Source: Trifolium pratense (lineage: Eukaryota > Streptophyta > Magnoliopsida > Fabales > Fabaceae). From it: a stretch of 64,000 nucleotides of DNA. The notes under the pieces are model-generated. The model was given only the letters and a program-made list of their open reading frames with translations. It was not told the DNA's origin and did no database searches. The stretch covers positions 47,452,856 through 47,516,855 of the forward strand of contig NC_060063.1 of assembly GCF_020283565.1 (NCBI RefSeq). The letters run 5' to 3'. Below, in pieces: positions 36,352 through 48,546 of the stretch. Numbering within the stretch: position 1 is the first letter of the stretch; every line of letters begins with the position of its first letter. Made by a program: the position numbers and the translations under genes.

Positions 36352-39006
36352 CAATTAGTTTCGATTAAGAAGGGTGATGAATGGCTGCAAGGTGTGGATT
36401 GTATAAAAAATGAAGTGAAACTACACTTTGAGCAGAATTTCATAGAAGAGTGGCTGGATCGACCGTTTCTATCTGGTATTGAGTTTAATAAGCTGAATGA
36501 TGATGATAATGCTATTCTCCTGAAACCTTTTGGGGAGGAAGAAGTGCGAGAGGTCATATGGAATTGCGACGGCAATAAAAGTCCTGGTCCGGATGGTTTT
36601 AATCTCAATTTTTTTAAGGATTGCTGGTCGATGGTTAAGTCTGATATTCTGGATTTTTTGAATGAATTTCATCATAGCGCTATTCTTCCTAAAGCTATTA
36701 CAACATCTTTTTTGGCTCTCATCCCTAAAAAAGATCACCCGCAGGAGTTGTGTGACTATAGACCTATTTGTCTGATCGGTAGTTTGTATAAAATTCTCTC
36801 AAAAATTCTGGCTGCAAGATTGAAATATGTGTTGGGGAAGTTGATCTCAGGTTGTCAATCGGCCTTCTTACCTTCAAGACAAATCATGGATGGGGTGGTA
36901 GTTATTAACGAGATCATTGATTTAGCAAAGCGAAATAACACTGAATGTATGATCTTCAAAGTTGATTTCGAACGAGCATATGATACAGTTAGTTGGATTT
37001 ATCTAGAAAGGATGATGATCAAAATGGGGTTTGCTGAGGGGTGGTTGAGATGGATGAAAGCTTGTATTTTCGAGAGTTCGATGTCAGTTCTGGTGAATGG
37101 AAGTCCGACGGCAGAATTTAAGGTAAACAAAGGTTTAAGGCAAGGTGATCCTCTTTCCCCTTTTTTATTCTTAATAGCAGCAGAAGGGCTTACAGGATTG
37201 GTTAAAAAAGCTGTGGATATTGGAAATTTTCATGGATTTAAGATTAATGATAACCTTCAATTTCAAATACTACAATTCGCAGATGATACAATGTTAATAG
37301 GTAAAGGATCGTGGGATAATGTGTGGACTATCAAATCTATTTTAAGGGGTTTTGAACTTGTTTCGGGTATGAAAATCAACTTTGTGAAGAGTAAGCTCTA
37401 TGGAATCAATGTTGGTGAGCGTTTCTTGGAGGCAGCATCAAATTTCCTATTGTGTAAGTCTGAAAGTATCCCGTTCAAATTTTTGGGGTTACCGGTGGGA
37501 GCTAATCCGAGAAGTTTAAATACGTGGAAGCCGGTGGTAGAGTCTATGACAAAACGATTAAGTGGGTGGAACGGCCGTCATTTATCGATTGGTGGTAGAG
37601 TAACTTTGATCAATTTTGTGCTCTCTAGCTTACCGCTATATTTTTTCTCCTTTTTTAAGGCACCAAAAGGAGTGATCCAGTAGCTTGTAAAAATCCAACG
37701 AAACTTTCTGTGGGTGGAGGCTTGGGTGATAAAAAATTATGTTGGGTTAAATGGGAGCATGTTTGTTTGCCAAAGGAGAAGGGAGGTTTAGGGGTAAAAG
37801 ACTTAGCTTTGTTTAATCAAGCTTTGTTGAGCAAATGGAGGTGGAGATGTATTACGGACATTAATGCAGTGTGATATGATTTGTTGAGACACCGGTATGA
37901 GAACAATTTTCGTAATTTATTGAGTTGGGATGGTGTGACTTCGAGTCCGAAAGACTCCATTTGGTGGCGTGATGTGTTGAAGGTGGGGGAAGTAGTTAGT
38001 GAGCTCTGGTTCCCTAAAAATGTTAGTAGTGTAATAGGTAACGGTAAAATGATTGGGTTTTGGAAAGAGAAATGGTGCGGTGCGGTTCCTTTTCGACAGT
38101 TATTTCCAAATTTGTTTGTTAAAGAATCAGATCAAAATGTTGTGGTTGCTGAGAGGTTGGTAGGAACCAACATTAATAGACATTGGCAGTGGGCTTGGAG
38201 TTGTGATCTCACAACTATTGAAGAGGAGGAATTGCAAGTTTTGCAGCAAATTCTATTGGATGTGGTGTTGGTGGCAGAAACTGAGGATAAATGGCGATGG
38301 ATACCGGACAAAGCTGCTGGTCTTTTTTCTGTCAAAACTGCATATTCTTCTTTTTTGAATGGTAGAGGTATGCATGATTTAAATCCAGGCGTGTTACCAG
38401 CTTTGAAATCTCTTTGGAAAAATGATATTCCTTCAAAGGTCGGTGTGTTTGGTTGGCGATTACTTCTCGAGAAACTACCTACCAGAGCAGCTCTCGCTTC
38501 TAGAGGTATTCTAACCAATTTACATGATTTATCTTGTGTTTTTTGTTTCAAAGAAGTAGAGGATTGTCCACATTTTTTCTTCAAATGTCCTTTTATGCAA
38601 CAAGTTTGGAGAAAGATTTTCAGTTGGATGGGCTGTGCTTTTCATCATTGTGCTGAAGGATGGCAGCATTTCAATTTTTTTGGAGATATTGTGAAATCTA
38701 AAAGGGGGCCAAAAATTAAACATTTGATTTGGCTTGCGACAACGTGGTGCACATGGAACTTAAGAAACAACATTATTTTTAGGGGTGTTATAGCTGATTT
38801 GGCTTTGTTGGTAGACCAAATTAAACTCATTTCTTGGTTCTGGTTCATAGGCCGTTCGGGTAGATCTTGCACTTACTTGTATTCTGATTGGTGTGTTAAT
38901 CCCTTAATATGTATCTTTAGTATATTTAAGGGATTCTCTTTGTATTGTAAGGATTTGAGTACTCCTTGTACTCCTTATTAATACAATTTTGATTATAAAA
39001 AAAAAA
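36352..39006 (+). mobile_element. 5'-truncated L1-type LINE (RT and zf-RVT domains)
   Basis: Non-LTR retrotransposon ORF2 remnant. The first frame (to 37683) gives reverse transcriptase: SPGPDGFNLNFFKDCW, DYRPICLIGSLYKILSK, KVDFERAYDTVSW, GLRQGDPLSPFLF and the catalytic FADD box (LQFADDTMLIG). A frame change near 37680 and a stop near 37873 separate it from a second frame (37881-38981) with the C-terminal zf-RVT domain (WRWIPDKAAGLFSVKTAYSS, then CVFCFKEVEDCPHFFFKCPF). The endonuclease is missing, so it is 5'-truncated. It ends in a poly-A tail and is flanked by a perfect 17-bp target duplication ACGTTATTTTGATTGAA (36335-36351 and 39007-39023). It is inactive. Confidence 0.93.
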
Positions 39007-39023
39007 ACGTTATTTTGATTGAA

Positions 39024-39939
39024 AATTATTTTATGGGTCATGTTAGTTTATGCCACACCTAAAATACAAGTAAAAAAAAAAAGAAGAAAAATAAACAACA
39101 GAAAAATTATGTGAAAAAAAAAAATCAACAAAGAAAAACCACGATATACCGTGGTTTCTTCATATATATTCCTCTTTTCTGCGTTTGTTCATGTGCTGTA
39201 TACATAGGAATCATAAAAGTCATAAAAGAAAAAACAACTTTATGAACCATCTCTATGTAATGGTAGTAATAATTTGAACAAAAAGATAATAAAGAAATAG
39301 ATAATAAAAAAATAAGAAATACAAAAAAAAAAAGACAAAAAACAACGAGTGTGCATGCGTAAATTAAAAAGCGAATTCAGAACCTTAATTAATTTAAAAG
39401 ATATCCGCATCATTTAATCAAAGCACTCTTGATTATAATATATATTCAGTATTACTGTTTGTGGGTTCTATTTGCAAAATAGTGACATCTGCATAAATTT
39501 TATTTTATAATATTATTCGAGTGTTGAAATCAATTAAACGAAAATGAATTGTCTCATTTGAGAATTTCACCGATGACAATTATTGTTGATTCTCACCCTT
39601 CAATTTTATTTTTTTTGTATTGATTGGATTACTTGCAAAAAAACTAATAGAAAAATTTAATAGGAGACGAACCCTTCCCCGATATAGTAAAACCACTATA
39701 TATTTATCTTTATTAATTCATGTAAATATGTTTTTGTTGGTTTTTATCATCGGTATCCGATCCACTAATTCATGTATATATTTTGAATATCTCTTTTACA
39801 ATTTTTTTTAACTTTATAAATAAATATATATTTACCCACCCAAAAAAATAAATATATGTTTAATACTACTCACAAGCAATCAATCAACTTCTATAAAATT
39901 AAAAAGAGAGAACTAGAATCCAATATCGAGGATCAAAAT
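39024..39939. other. region upstream of CYP88D copy B
   Basis: AT-rich, with a short hairpin at about 39139-39157 ('accacgatataccgtggt') and no coding segment. It is the former promoter and leader region of copy B, judging by 'actactcacaagcaatcaat' and 'agaatcc' shared with the leader of copy C. Confidence 0.5.
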
Positions 39940-40650
39940 ATGGCTACTTTTTTTTCATTCTACGTTTTTGTTAACAAATTTGTAAGGAATTTTAATGGAT
40001 GGTACTATAATCTAAAACTAAGAAACAAAGAGTACCCTTTTGATTTTTAAAGATGAAAAACTTATTTAACCTTATAGGTTTATTTACTTTGTTTTTTATT
40101 ATTTTTTAGATATGGACGAAACGGCATCTACAAAATTCACTTGTTTAAAAATTCTAGTATAATTATTTGTGAGCCCGAGATGTGTTAAGAATATAGATAG
40201 TTAGTTAATCAACTAGAGTTAGTTGATATGTTACCAAGTTGGTTAAGAGCTTAGAAAATTAGTTAGGGAGTTAGTTACTCCAAATAGTCCTATAAATAAG
40301 CTACTTCATTGTACATTTTACTCATTCTTTTATCAATCTATATTCATTCAATATGAATTTCTATGAGTATCTTCCTCATGAATACTCTTATGCACTTTAT
40401 CTTGCCGACATCTATGATCTTTATCCCTTCGATTCCATGATTCATAACAAGATGCGTAGAAGAGTACTCTCATAATATGAACTTTAAGCTTGGTTATCCA
40501 TGATTTTACCTTCTAGCAAGTACCTAGAAAGCCTTGAGGACATTGTGATCAATATCTCAATTTAGGGCATGTGGATTGACTTATTTTCAAATCACCTTCA
40601 TGAAGTTAACTAGTAGCAGTAGAATTGGTTACTCTGAACGATATTAAACA
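39940..40650 (+). pseudogene. CYP88D copy B, heavily degraded
   Basis: Starts ATG at 39940 with an N-terminus nearly the same as copy C ([19 protein letters not shown]), then stops about 37 codons in where the [12 protein letters not shown] hinge should be. Exon 2 resumes near 40110 ([20 protein letters not shown]), is cut at the AGATG of 40178-40182 by a solo LTR, and continues after 40454 with a stop and deletions (fragments matching NFKLGYP, then YLESLEDIVINISI). A last piece near 40600-40650 matches the copy C intron-3 motif 'gaattggttactct'. Exons 3-8 are missing. It is a tandem duplicate closest to copy C and clearly non-functional. Confidence 0.9.
40183..40449. mobile_element. solo LTR (267 bp) inside CYP88D copy B
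   Basis: Begins TGTTAAGAATATAGATAG and ends TTCATAACA (TG...CA), flanked by a perfect 5-bp duplication AGATG (40178-40182 and 40450-40454). The intact sequence in copy C lacks it. There is no internal domain, so it is a solo LTR left by recombination. Confidence 0.9.
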
Positions 40651-40699
40651 ACAATTAACAAATTATTAATTTTTAAAAATCTCAATAACATATTAAATA

Positions 40700-41117
40700 C
40701 TCACTCCGTCCTAAATTATAAGGGAAAAAACAAAAAACACACTTATTAAGAAAATCATTTAATATTCTAAAATTTGTCAAAAACATAATTTTATTTCCAA
40801 AAGTACCCTTATTAACTTATCACGTGAAAAATCAAATGATAATCATAATATTAATTAGAGTGACTCTATAAAGGAATAAATGTTGTTGATGAAGCAATTG
40901 AAATACGTAAAGTTGGTTAATTCATGGGTTCAATACCAAGAAAGAGGGGAAAGAAGGGTCATCCATTAATTCAAATTTTAATACCAAGAAGTTCTTGACC
41001 ATAATAAATTCTAGTAATCATAATAAATTGAATTGTTTTGGAAAACATAACTAAGGGTATTTCTGAAACTTTAGAGTTAAATTGGTCAAATTTGAGTTTT
41101 TTCCCTTATAATTTGGG
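40700..41117. mobile_element. Stowaway-type MITE, degraded right end
   Basis: Left end 'ctcactccgtcctaaattat' after TA, and a right-hand inverted counterpart 'cccttataatttggga' near 41102-41117. It is related to the copy at 28936-29235. The right TIR and target duplication are eroded, so the right border is approximate. Confidence 0.6.
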
Positions 41118-41474
41118 ATAAAAAAAAGAGGCTTTTTTCCCTTAAAATTTTAGTAAGAATTTGTAGGAATATAAAACTTAAAATTCAATGATAAATTTTA
41201 TAAAATATATATCAATGTTATTCGATTCTTCTTTATAAATATACAACATTGTTGCCCCTTAGTAAAAAAAGGGTTTCTTGTTCCCTTTCTTTTTTTTTTT
41301 GGTCAAGCATGTTGCTCCCTTTAATAATAGCATTTGGGGTCAAAATTTACCATCAAGTTAGTTTTAAAATTGACATGTAATTTAAAAATATCATTGTCTT
41401 TTCTATTTTTTTTTTGTTGAAGGCATATCATTGTCTTTCTTAATCTGCATATAATTATTATATTTTATTTATAA

Positions 41475-41503
41475 CTAGCGGGTCAGGCACGCGCGTTCCG
41501 CGT
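41475..41503 (-). mobile_element. Helitron-like 3' terminus, minus orientation
   Basis: On the minus strand an ACGCG/CGCGT hairpin (plus 41489-41493 and 41499-41503) is followed 10 bases later by CTAG and then T, as expected for a Helitron 3' end. Its GC-rich composition stands out from the surroundings. The other end was not found. Confidence 0.5.
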
Positions 41504-42099
41504 CTGCATGTATCTAATTTATGACAAAAAAAAGTTATGTCTTATGTTATAGTTAGTTTGTTAATAAAAGATTTTTGTTGCTAAAAAAAGACATGCCTTA
41601 TGTTATGGTGAGTTTGTTAATAAATGATTTATGTTGCTACTAAAAAAAATCAAGGATATTGTTAGTATTATGAAAAGTCTACACCAAAACTCATGTATCC
41701 TCTTTAGATATAGTATAGATAATCATTGAAGATCGAATTTAGGATCTCATGTATTCTACTCAAATTAAAGGGAGTAATAGTAATTTCAATTATTGTTACT
41801 TTGCATATGTGTTTTTTTTTTTTTTCAAACAACTATTTTAGTTTTTAAATATAGAAGAAAATAAGGACATAGATGAAATATTTCACTTTATTAGAAATAT
41901 TATAAACGTGAACACTTATTGATACAAGAGACGTAGAGGAAATATATATTAGTGTGTATAACGGTCATGCATAAATACTGAATAACAAATCCCTAAAACA
42001 TAGACAAATTTCCTTATTTTGTAGAGATAAAATCTGGTTGATTTGTTGTCTTATTTGTTGCAGCTACGCAGTTTTCAATCTTCAACCAACTCTCCAGCT

Positions 42100-43709
42100 T
42101 TCAATTGTACGGTATCAATCTGAATGATTCTTTTTTAGAAGCTGCATCTTCTTTCCTTCTCTGTGAAGTGGATTCCATTCCATTCCGCTTTTTAGGAATT
42201 TCAGTTGGAGCCAACCCAAGGAGAAAGATAACTTGGAATCCTATTGTGGAATCTATGAGAAATCGTCTTAATAGTTGGAATAGTCGTAATCTATCAATCG
42301 GTGGAAGAGTTACTCTCATAAATTCGGTGTTATCGAGTTTACCACTTTATTTTTTCTCTTTTTTCAAAGCTCCAGTTTGTGTTTTAAAAAAATTGGTTAA
42401 TATCCAAAGGAAATTTTTGTGGGGAGGGAGTTCGGAGAACAAGAAGATTTGTTGGGTGAGTTGGGATACTATATGTCTCCCTAAAGAAAAAGGAGGGTTG
42501 GGCATCAAGAATCTTAACTTATTTAATCAAGCCTTACTTAGAAAATGGAAATGGAGAGCGATTTGTGAACCAAATTCTATTTGGTCCAAGTTGCTTGCTT
42601 ATAGATATGGCTCTTTGTATTCAAATTTCTTGGATCAGGTGGTTTGAGATGGTAGAGGACAATCGATTTGGTGGCGTGATTTATTGAAGATAGGCAGAGA
42701 AGATAATGGCGACTGGTTCCGATCAAATATAAGTAACGTGCTGGGACAAGGGAATGCAATTCGATTTTGGAAAGACAAGTGGTATGGACCTGAGTGTTTA
42801 AGGGATTTATATCCAGCTTTATATTTTAAAACTTCTATGCCAAATTGTTTTGTAGCAGACACAGGTTTTGAACATAATGGAAAATGGTTTTGGAATATTT
42901 GTTGGGCTGAAACATTGTCTTCAACCGAGTCAGAAGAAGCAGAAGAATTATTGTATTTGTTGGCCGATATTAGTCCTAAGCAGGACAAAATGGATAGCAT
43001 GAGATGGATACCGTATCAAAGCAGTAATTTTTCTGTGAATTCGGCATATCAATTCCTTCTAAATAGTGTTGAATCAACTATAGTAGATGAGAATGTTGTG
43101 CATGCTTTGAATCAGTTATGGGTGAATGATGTTCCATCAAAAGTAAATGTTTTTGGATGGAGGTTATTATTAGAAAGATTACCGACCCGTATGGCTTTGG
43201 CGAAGAAAGAGATTATTGTTAATCATCGTGAATGGCGTTACGTTTTTTGTTATAGAGAAGAGGAAGACATTAATCATTTGTTTTTTAATTGCTCTTTCTC
43301 ACTGCGAGTGTGGAAGAATATTTTTAAGTGGATGAAAGTGACTTATATTCATTTTGAGGAGGTTTGGAGCCACTTCAACAGTTTTGGGGCTTTGGTGAAG
43401 AATGATAAAAATGCTAAAAGCCACCATCTAATTTGGTTAGCTACCACGTGGAGTTTATGACGTGCTCGAAACAACACAATGTTTAGAGGAGTTGTTGCTA
43501 ATGTGTCTGTCATAGTGGATCAGATTATTTTTATTACGTAGTTTTGGTTTATAGGTCATATAGGGAACAATTATTGTTATAAGTTCTCTGATTGGTGTAT
43601 TGATCCATTAGTCTGCCTCCATAGTATATAATGGAGGTTCACCGAATTGTAAGGGTTGAGTACATCTTATACTCCTTATAATTCAATTATTTGCTTATAA
43701 AAAAAAAAA
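42100..43709 (+). mobile_element. second 5'-truncated L1-type LINE
   Basis: Same family as the LINE at 36352. It begins within the RT C-terminus (FLGISVGANPRRKITWNP, then SIGGRVTLINSVLSSLPLYF), has a stop at 42645-42647, continues in another frame from 42684 with the zf-RVT part (MRWIPYQSSNFSVNSAYQFL, then CYREEEDINHLFFNCSF) and hits a stop at 43458-43460. It ends in poly-A at about 43709. No convincing target duplication was found. Confidence 0.88.
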
Positions 43710-45112
43710 CTGTCATGTTTGTATCCCATACTTAATATAATTTTTATGGAGAATGTTAACTTGTGCCTTTAAGGGCACATGTTAAGAAGATAAATGTGGA
43801 AAAAATTTATTGAACTTGTGGTGTATTCAAGTATCTAAACATTAAATTATTTGTATCATTAAATGCTATATTTCTATTTTTAGGTAGCTTAATATATGCC
43901 CTTAGGACACAAGTTAACATAACTCAATTTTTATTCAATGAAAGTTGTGTACTGTTAATAAATATGTGAGACATTACTGTCAAAAAAAAAATTGTGAGGT
44001 ATTGTCACCATAAATTCCACATGGATGTATCAAAAACTAGTGGAATCATTCATCACGTGCCCGAGATAGTCACCAACGTGGCCTCGTCCCTGTGTGAATA
44101 TGTGTCTGTGTATGACACTGTGTGTGAGAGTGGGAGACATCAGTATATTTTGAAGTCAGGGTCACAATAAGTTTTTATAATCAATCGAGAAAAAAATAAA
44201 AAAAATAGTTTAACCATGCATTATTGGAACCATGCATTACGCGTGGTAGTAATTTAAAAATAATATTTTTTTACGTGTTTAAAAAAATCATAATAGAATA
44301 AGAAGAAAAGAATAACCTGACATGGAACAAGGTCACAACAAAAAATCATGTTTGTACTTTCAACCAAAAAAATCATATAAAATTCACTCCAAAGAATATA
44401 TATCAGAATTTATATACTTTTGAGTATTAATAAATATTTTATAAGTGTTTTAAAAAAGAAAAATTTTATAAGTTGTGAGAAAATTTATTAATTGAATATT
44501 AACATATTTCATTAACTGGAAAAAAAAAAGAATTGTCTCAATTGAATACCATGAGATATGTTAGAGCATCTCTATTGATTTTTCTCATGAAACCTATTTT
44601 GAGTTTCATATAGAACTAATACGATCACTTCATTGCTACATCATATTATTTGCAAACTCATATCCATTTTGCTTCAAATGGTAAAAAAAATATAAGGTAC
44701 CATATATATATATTAATAATAGTAATGATGATATAATACATTATTACAACTAAACATTAGTGATAATATCATACTTTATTTAAGTTACTTTTGCAAATTT
44801 TATAATACTCACTTTGACACTTCAAGTTCCTCCAAATCCAATAGAGGAAAAAAAATAATCAACGAATTATCCTTCTATAAATTCATTAAGATATTTTTAT
44901 TGAAGATGTTCTTATAATTATATTTTTTTAAAAAAATCTTGATTAAATACCATATAATTTTTTTATCATAAAATAATTTTTAAAATCCATTGAAATCTTA
45001 ACCCAATACATACATTTTATGTTTTAAACATAATTTTATGTCTTAAAAAAAGAAAAAGACAACACAAAATAAATTTTAGTCCTATATGGGGCCATACTAC
45101 TCACAAACAAAC
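43710..45112. other. AT-rich region upstream of CYP88D copy C
   Basis: No gene or clear element was recognised. The proximal part is the likely promoter of copy C. Confidence 0.5.
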
Positions 45113-45185
45113 TTCTATATAAAGAAAGACCTATTCTTCAAAAAAAAATATAAAGAAAGACCTAGAATCCTTTGAACGTCAAAAT
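45113..45185 (+). promoter_or_regulatory. CYP88D copy C core promoter and leader
   Basis: TATA-like 'tctatataaag' at about 45114-45124. The sequence 'tataaagaaagaccta' occurs twice in the leader (about 45117 and 45150), a small tandem duplication that also doubles the TATA-like motif. The start codon is at 45186. Confidence 0.6.
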
Positions 45186-48100
45186 ATGGCAATGAAGTTG
45201 GTTTACATTTCGATAGCCACTTTGTTGGCATGCTACATTTTTGTTAACAAATTTGTAAGGAATTTTAATGGATGGTACTATAATCTAAAACTAAGAAACA
45301 AAGAGTACCCTTTACCTCCTGGTGATATGGGATGGCCTCTTATTGGCAATCTCATACCATTCATCAAAGATTTCTCATCTGGCCAACCTGATTCATTCAT
45401 TACAAACCTTATTCTCAAGTATATTTCATTATCTCACTTTTTTTTCTTTTTAATTTCATTACATTATATATTTGTCAATTTTTTTGTTTTGTTTCGTATA
45501 CATTCTCTTCACCGGAGGGTAATCTTGTTCGAGAATACATTTCGATATATATATAATTATTGATTTGTTTACTTTGCTTTTAATATTTTTTAGATACGGA
45601 AGAAATGGTATCTACAAAACTCACTTGTTTGGTAATCCTAGTATAATCATTTGTGAGCCCGAGATGTGTAGACGAGTGCTCTCAGATGATGTGAACTTTA
45701 AGCTTGGTTATCCGAAATCAATCAAAGAGTTGGCAAAATGTAGACCCATGATTGATGTCTCTAATTCAGAACATAGACATTTTCGACGCCTAATTACCGC
45801 TCCTATTGTTGGTCACAAGGCATTAGCGGTGTACCTAGAACGTCTCGAGGACATTGTGATCAATTCTTTAGAAGAATTGTCTAGCATGAAACACCCTATT
45901 GAGCTTTTGAAAGAGATGAAGAAGGTTTCCTTTAAAGCCATTGTCCATGTTTTTATGGGTTCTTCTAATGAGAACATTATTAAAAACATTGGAACTTCAT
46001 TTTCTGATTTGTATAATGGCATGTTCTCTATTCCCCTCAATGCACCTGGTTTTACTTTCCACAAAGCACTCAAGGTTATTCACTTCACCTTCATATATCT
46101 AAATATAATATTGGATTCTGAATATTCTATTGTACTTTTATCGTTTATATATAGTATTAGTTTGCCATTCAAAAAAAAAAAAAAACTCAAGGATATTCAC
46201 TTCACCATATCGATGAATATAATATTAATATATATATTATTTAGTTGCATGAATTAATCAATTTTGACCACATTATTATTATTATTTGAATTATATATAT
46301 CTTGAGTACTTAAAAAGTTATGGTGAAATTAAAATTATCTAAGTTTAGTTTTACAATTATCATATTTCTCAACTAACTTCTATGTTTGCATGGTACTATT
46401 CTAGTCACGCAAGAAGATAGCCAAAATAGTTCAACCTATTGTGGATGAAAGGAGGTTGATGATTAAAAATGGAGAACATGTAGGAGAGAAAAAAGATCTT
46501 ATGGATATTCTCTTGGAAATCAAAGATGAGAATGGTAGAAAATTGGAGGATGAAGATATTAGTGACTTATTGATTGGACTTTTATTTGCTGGACATGAAA
46601 GTACAGCAACTGGGTTAATGTGGTCACTTATATATCTTACACAACATCCACATATCATGAAAAAAGCAAAGGTATTAATTGAAGTTGATGAAGCTAATAG
46701 AATTGGTTACTCTTAATGATTTTTATATAGATCCCATCCATATATCAAATAGTTTTAAATATTTTAGTAGACGTTTGAAGTTATCATTTATATAATATAA
46801 ATTTTAAACTCAATGGTATACTTATAAAATTTGTAGTAGTTGAAAAAAAAAATTATAGTCGTTTTAATATATTGAACGAATTAACATTATTAAAATATTA
46901 CACCGATATAATTTCATTAATTCTCCTAATAAATTGTGTAAAAAAAATCACAATTTTGTTGTTTCCTTTATAATAGCATTTGGTGTTAAAATTTGCCATC
47001 ATTAATTAATCTATATAGTATATTAGGTATTTTCATTGGTTTGAGGGTGGCAAGAGCCCCCAATTGTCTTAACCTAGTTCTATCACCGTTTAAACATTTT
47101 GTAATATTTTGAATTATATTAAAATAGTATTTGAAATTATTTATTTTCTATATTTTAATTCGAGTATAGAAAAAGTTGATGCTTAATATATTTTTTATAT
47201 CTTGTAGGAAGAGCAAGAAGAAATCTTGAGAACAAGACCAGCATCACAAAAACGATTGAGTCTTAATGAAATCAAACAAATGGTTTATCTTTCTCATGTA
47301 AGTTTTTGATTAAAAATTATTTAACTGCCAAAATCTCACACTAAGTGTGGTGAAGTGGGTTATTGCGAGTTTGAGCTCGCGTCCCAATATATTAAATGTC
47401 TCTGCAATATTTTAACCATATGAGTTGCACTTAAAACACTTCTAATGTAAGTGTAATGGAAAATGAATAAATAAGTTCATGCACATATGTGCATATATAA
47501 TATTAACACATCCTTTGCGAAAGGAGGGTTGTTATTTAGACACACAAAAGTATAGACAAAAGATGGACATATTCTTATTTACCCATGTTGTATGCAAATC
47601 GAGGCCAAAAAAATATTTAAAAAATTCTGAAATCGTATTTTTGTCACATTTTTGTTAGTATTTTGTGTTGAATTATCATTTCTCTTGCGAAAAATACCTT
47701 ACAGGTAATCAATGAAGTGTTGCGATGTGCCAACATTGCATTTTCAACTTTTCGAGAGGCAACATCTGATATCAACATCAATGGTACGTATTTTATATAT
47801 CATATATTCAATGTCAACATATAAACTCATTATTTCTAGCTACCTTCAACGATTAAAGGAAATGTGTCATTTGCTTATCATAACAAATAGTTTCATTTGA
47901 TCAATATTTTAAGGTTATCTCATACCAAAAGGATGGAGAGTGTTGATATGGGCGAGAGCAGTTCATATGGATTCAGTATATTATCCAAATGCAGAAGAAT
48001 TCAATCCATCAAGATGGAATGTATGTTGGATCAATAACATAACTTATTTTATAAACGATCATCTATAAACATTTTTTAAAAACAACCCACTTGGGTTGGT

Positions 48101-48546
48101 CTAATGGTATTGACTTGGGATCTGAGAGTATGCTCCTCCTTAAGGTCTCAGGTTTAATTCTCTCTGGTGTCAATTTGTGCAGGATTACACTGCCAAGGCA
48201 GGAACCTTCCTTCCTTTTGGAGGAGGAAGTAGGCTTTGTCCTGGAGGAGACTTAGCCAAACTTGAAACTTCTGTATTTCTTCATTATTTCCTCCTTAATT
48301 ACAGGTTAGCATTGTCTCATTTTTAACTCTTCGCCTTTGACCTTTTTACTCCCAAAACTATCAATTATTCAGTCGTTATTCTTTTCAAAGAGGCAAGTTT
48401 AAAAGTTTGGCTAATTTTTTCTTGTACTAATTTATGTATTTTATAGGTTGGAACGATTAAATCCAGAATGTCATGTCACAAGCTTGCCAGTATCCAAACC
48501 CATTGACAATTGTCTCGCTAAAGTGATAAAAGTGTCATGTGCTTAG
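45186..48546 (+). CDS. CYP88D: cytochrome P450 CYP88D (beta-amyrin 11-oxidase-like), copy C
   Basis: ER-anchored P450. Eight exons join in phase: 45186-45418, 45594-46074, 46405-46671, 47208-47297, 47705-47783, 47914-48020, 48183-48304, 48447-48546, giving 492 residues, the size of known CYP88D proteins. N-terminal anchor, hinge [13 protein letters not shown]-helix AGHEST at about 300-305, K-helix EVLR at about 361-364, FNPSRW, haem loop [10 protein letters not shown] with Cys at about 438. Overall it is very close to licorice CYP88D6 (from memory), which oxidises beta-amyrin at C-11 on the path to glycyrrhizin; here the substrate is only inferred. Intron 4 holds an antisense SINE, and intron 6 ends in another SINE whose edge adjoins the splice acceptor. 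A short duplication of the exon-2/intron-2 junction lies near 46188-46234. It is the best-preserved member of the cluster. Confidence 0.93.
47333..47432 (-). mobile_element. tRNA-derived SINE, antisense, in copy C intron 4
   Basis: On the minus strand the A-box-like 'caactcatatggttaaaa', the spacer and the B-box-like 'gagctcaaactcgc', followed by 'cccacttcaccaca', occur in the same order as in the SINEs at 23075, 27886 and 35285, though diverged. Confidence 0.6.
48084..48178 (+). mobile_element. SINE-like element abutting the exon-7 acceptor of copy C
   Basis: 'cccacttgggttggtctaat', 'ttgacttgggatctgagag', 'gctcctccttaaggtctc', 'aggtttaattctctctgg', 'gtcaatttg' match the element at 13725-13835. 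Its right edge lies within a few bases of the AG at 48181-48182. Confidence 0.7.

Noticed and set aside
38132..38872. antisense proteins opposite the LINE
   Set aside because: Complementary-strand shadows of the LINE zf-RVT frame.
39139..39157. transcription terminator or regulatory hairpin
   Set aside because: A single 7-bp-arm palindrome in AT-rich plant DNA is expected by chance. No second copy or transcript context.
42000..42099. target duplication for the second LINE
   Set aside because: No repeat of 8 bp or more shared with the sequence after the poly-A at 43710 could be found by eye.
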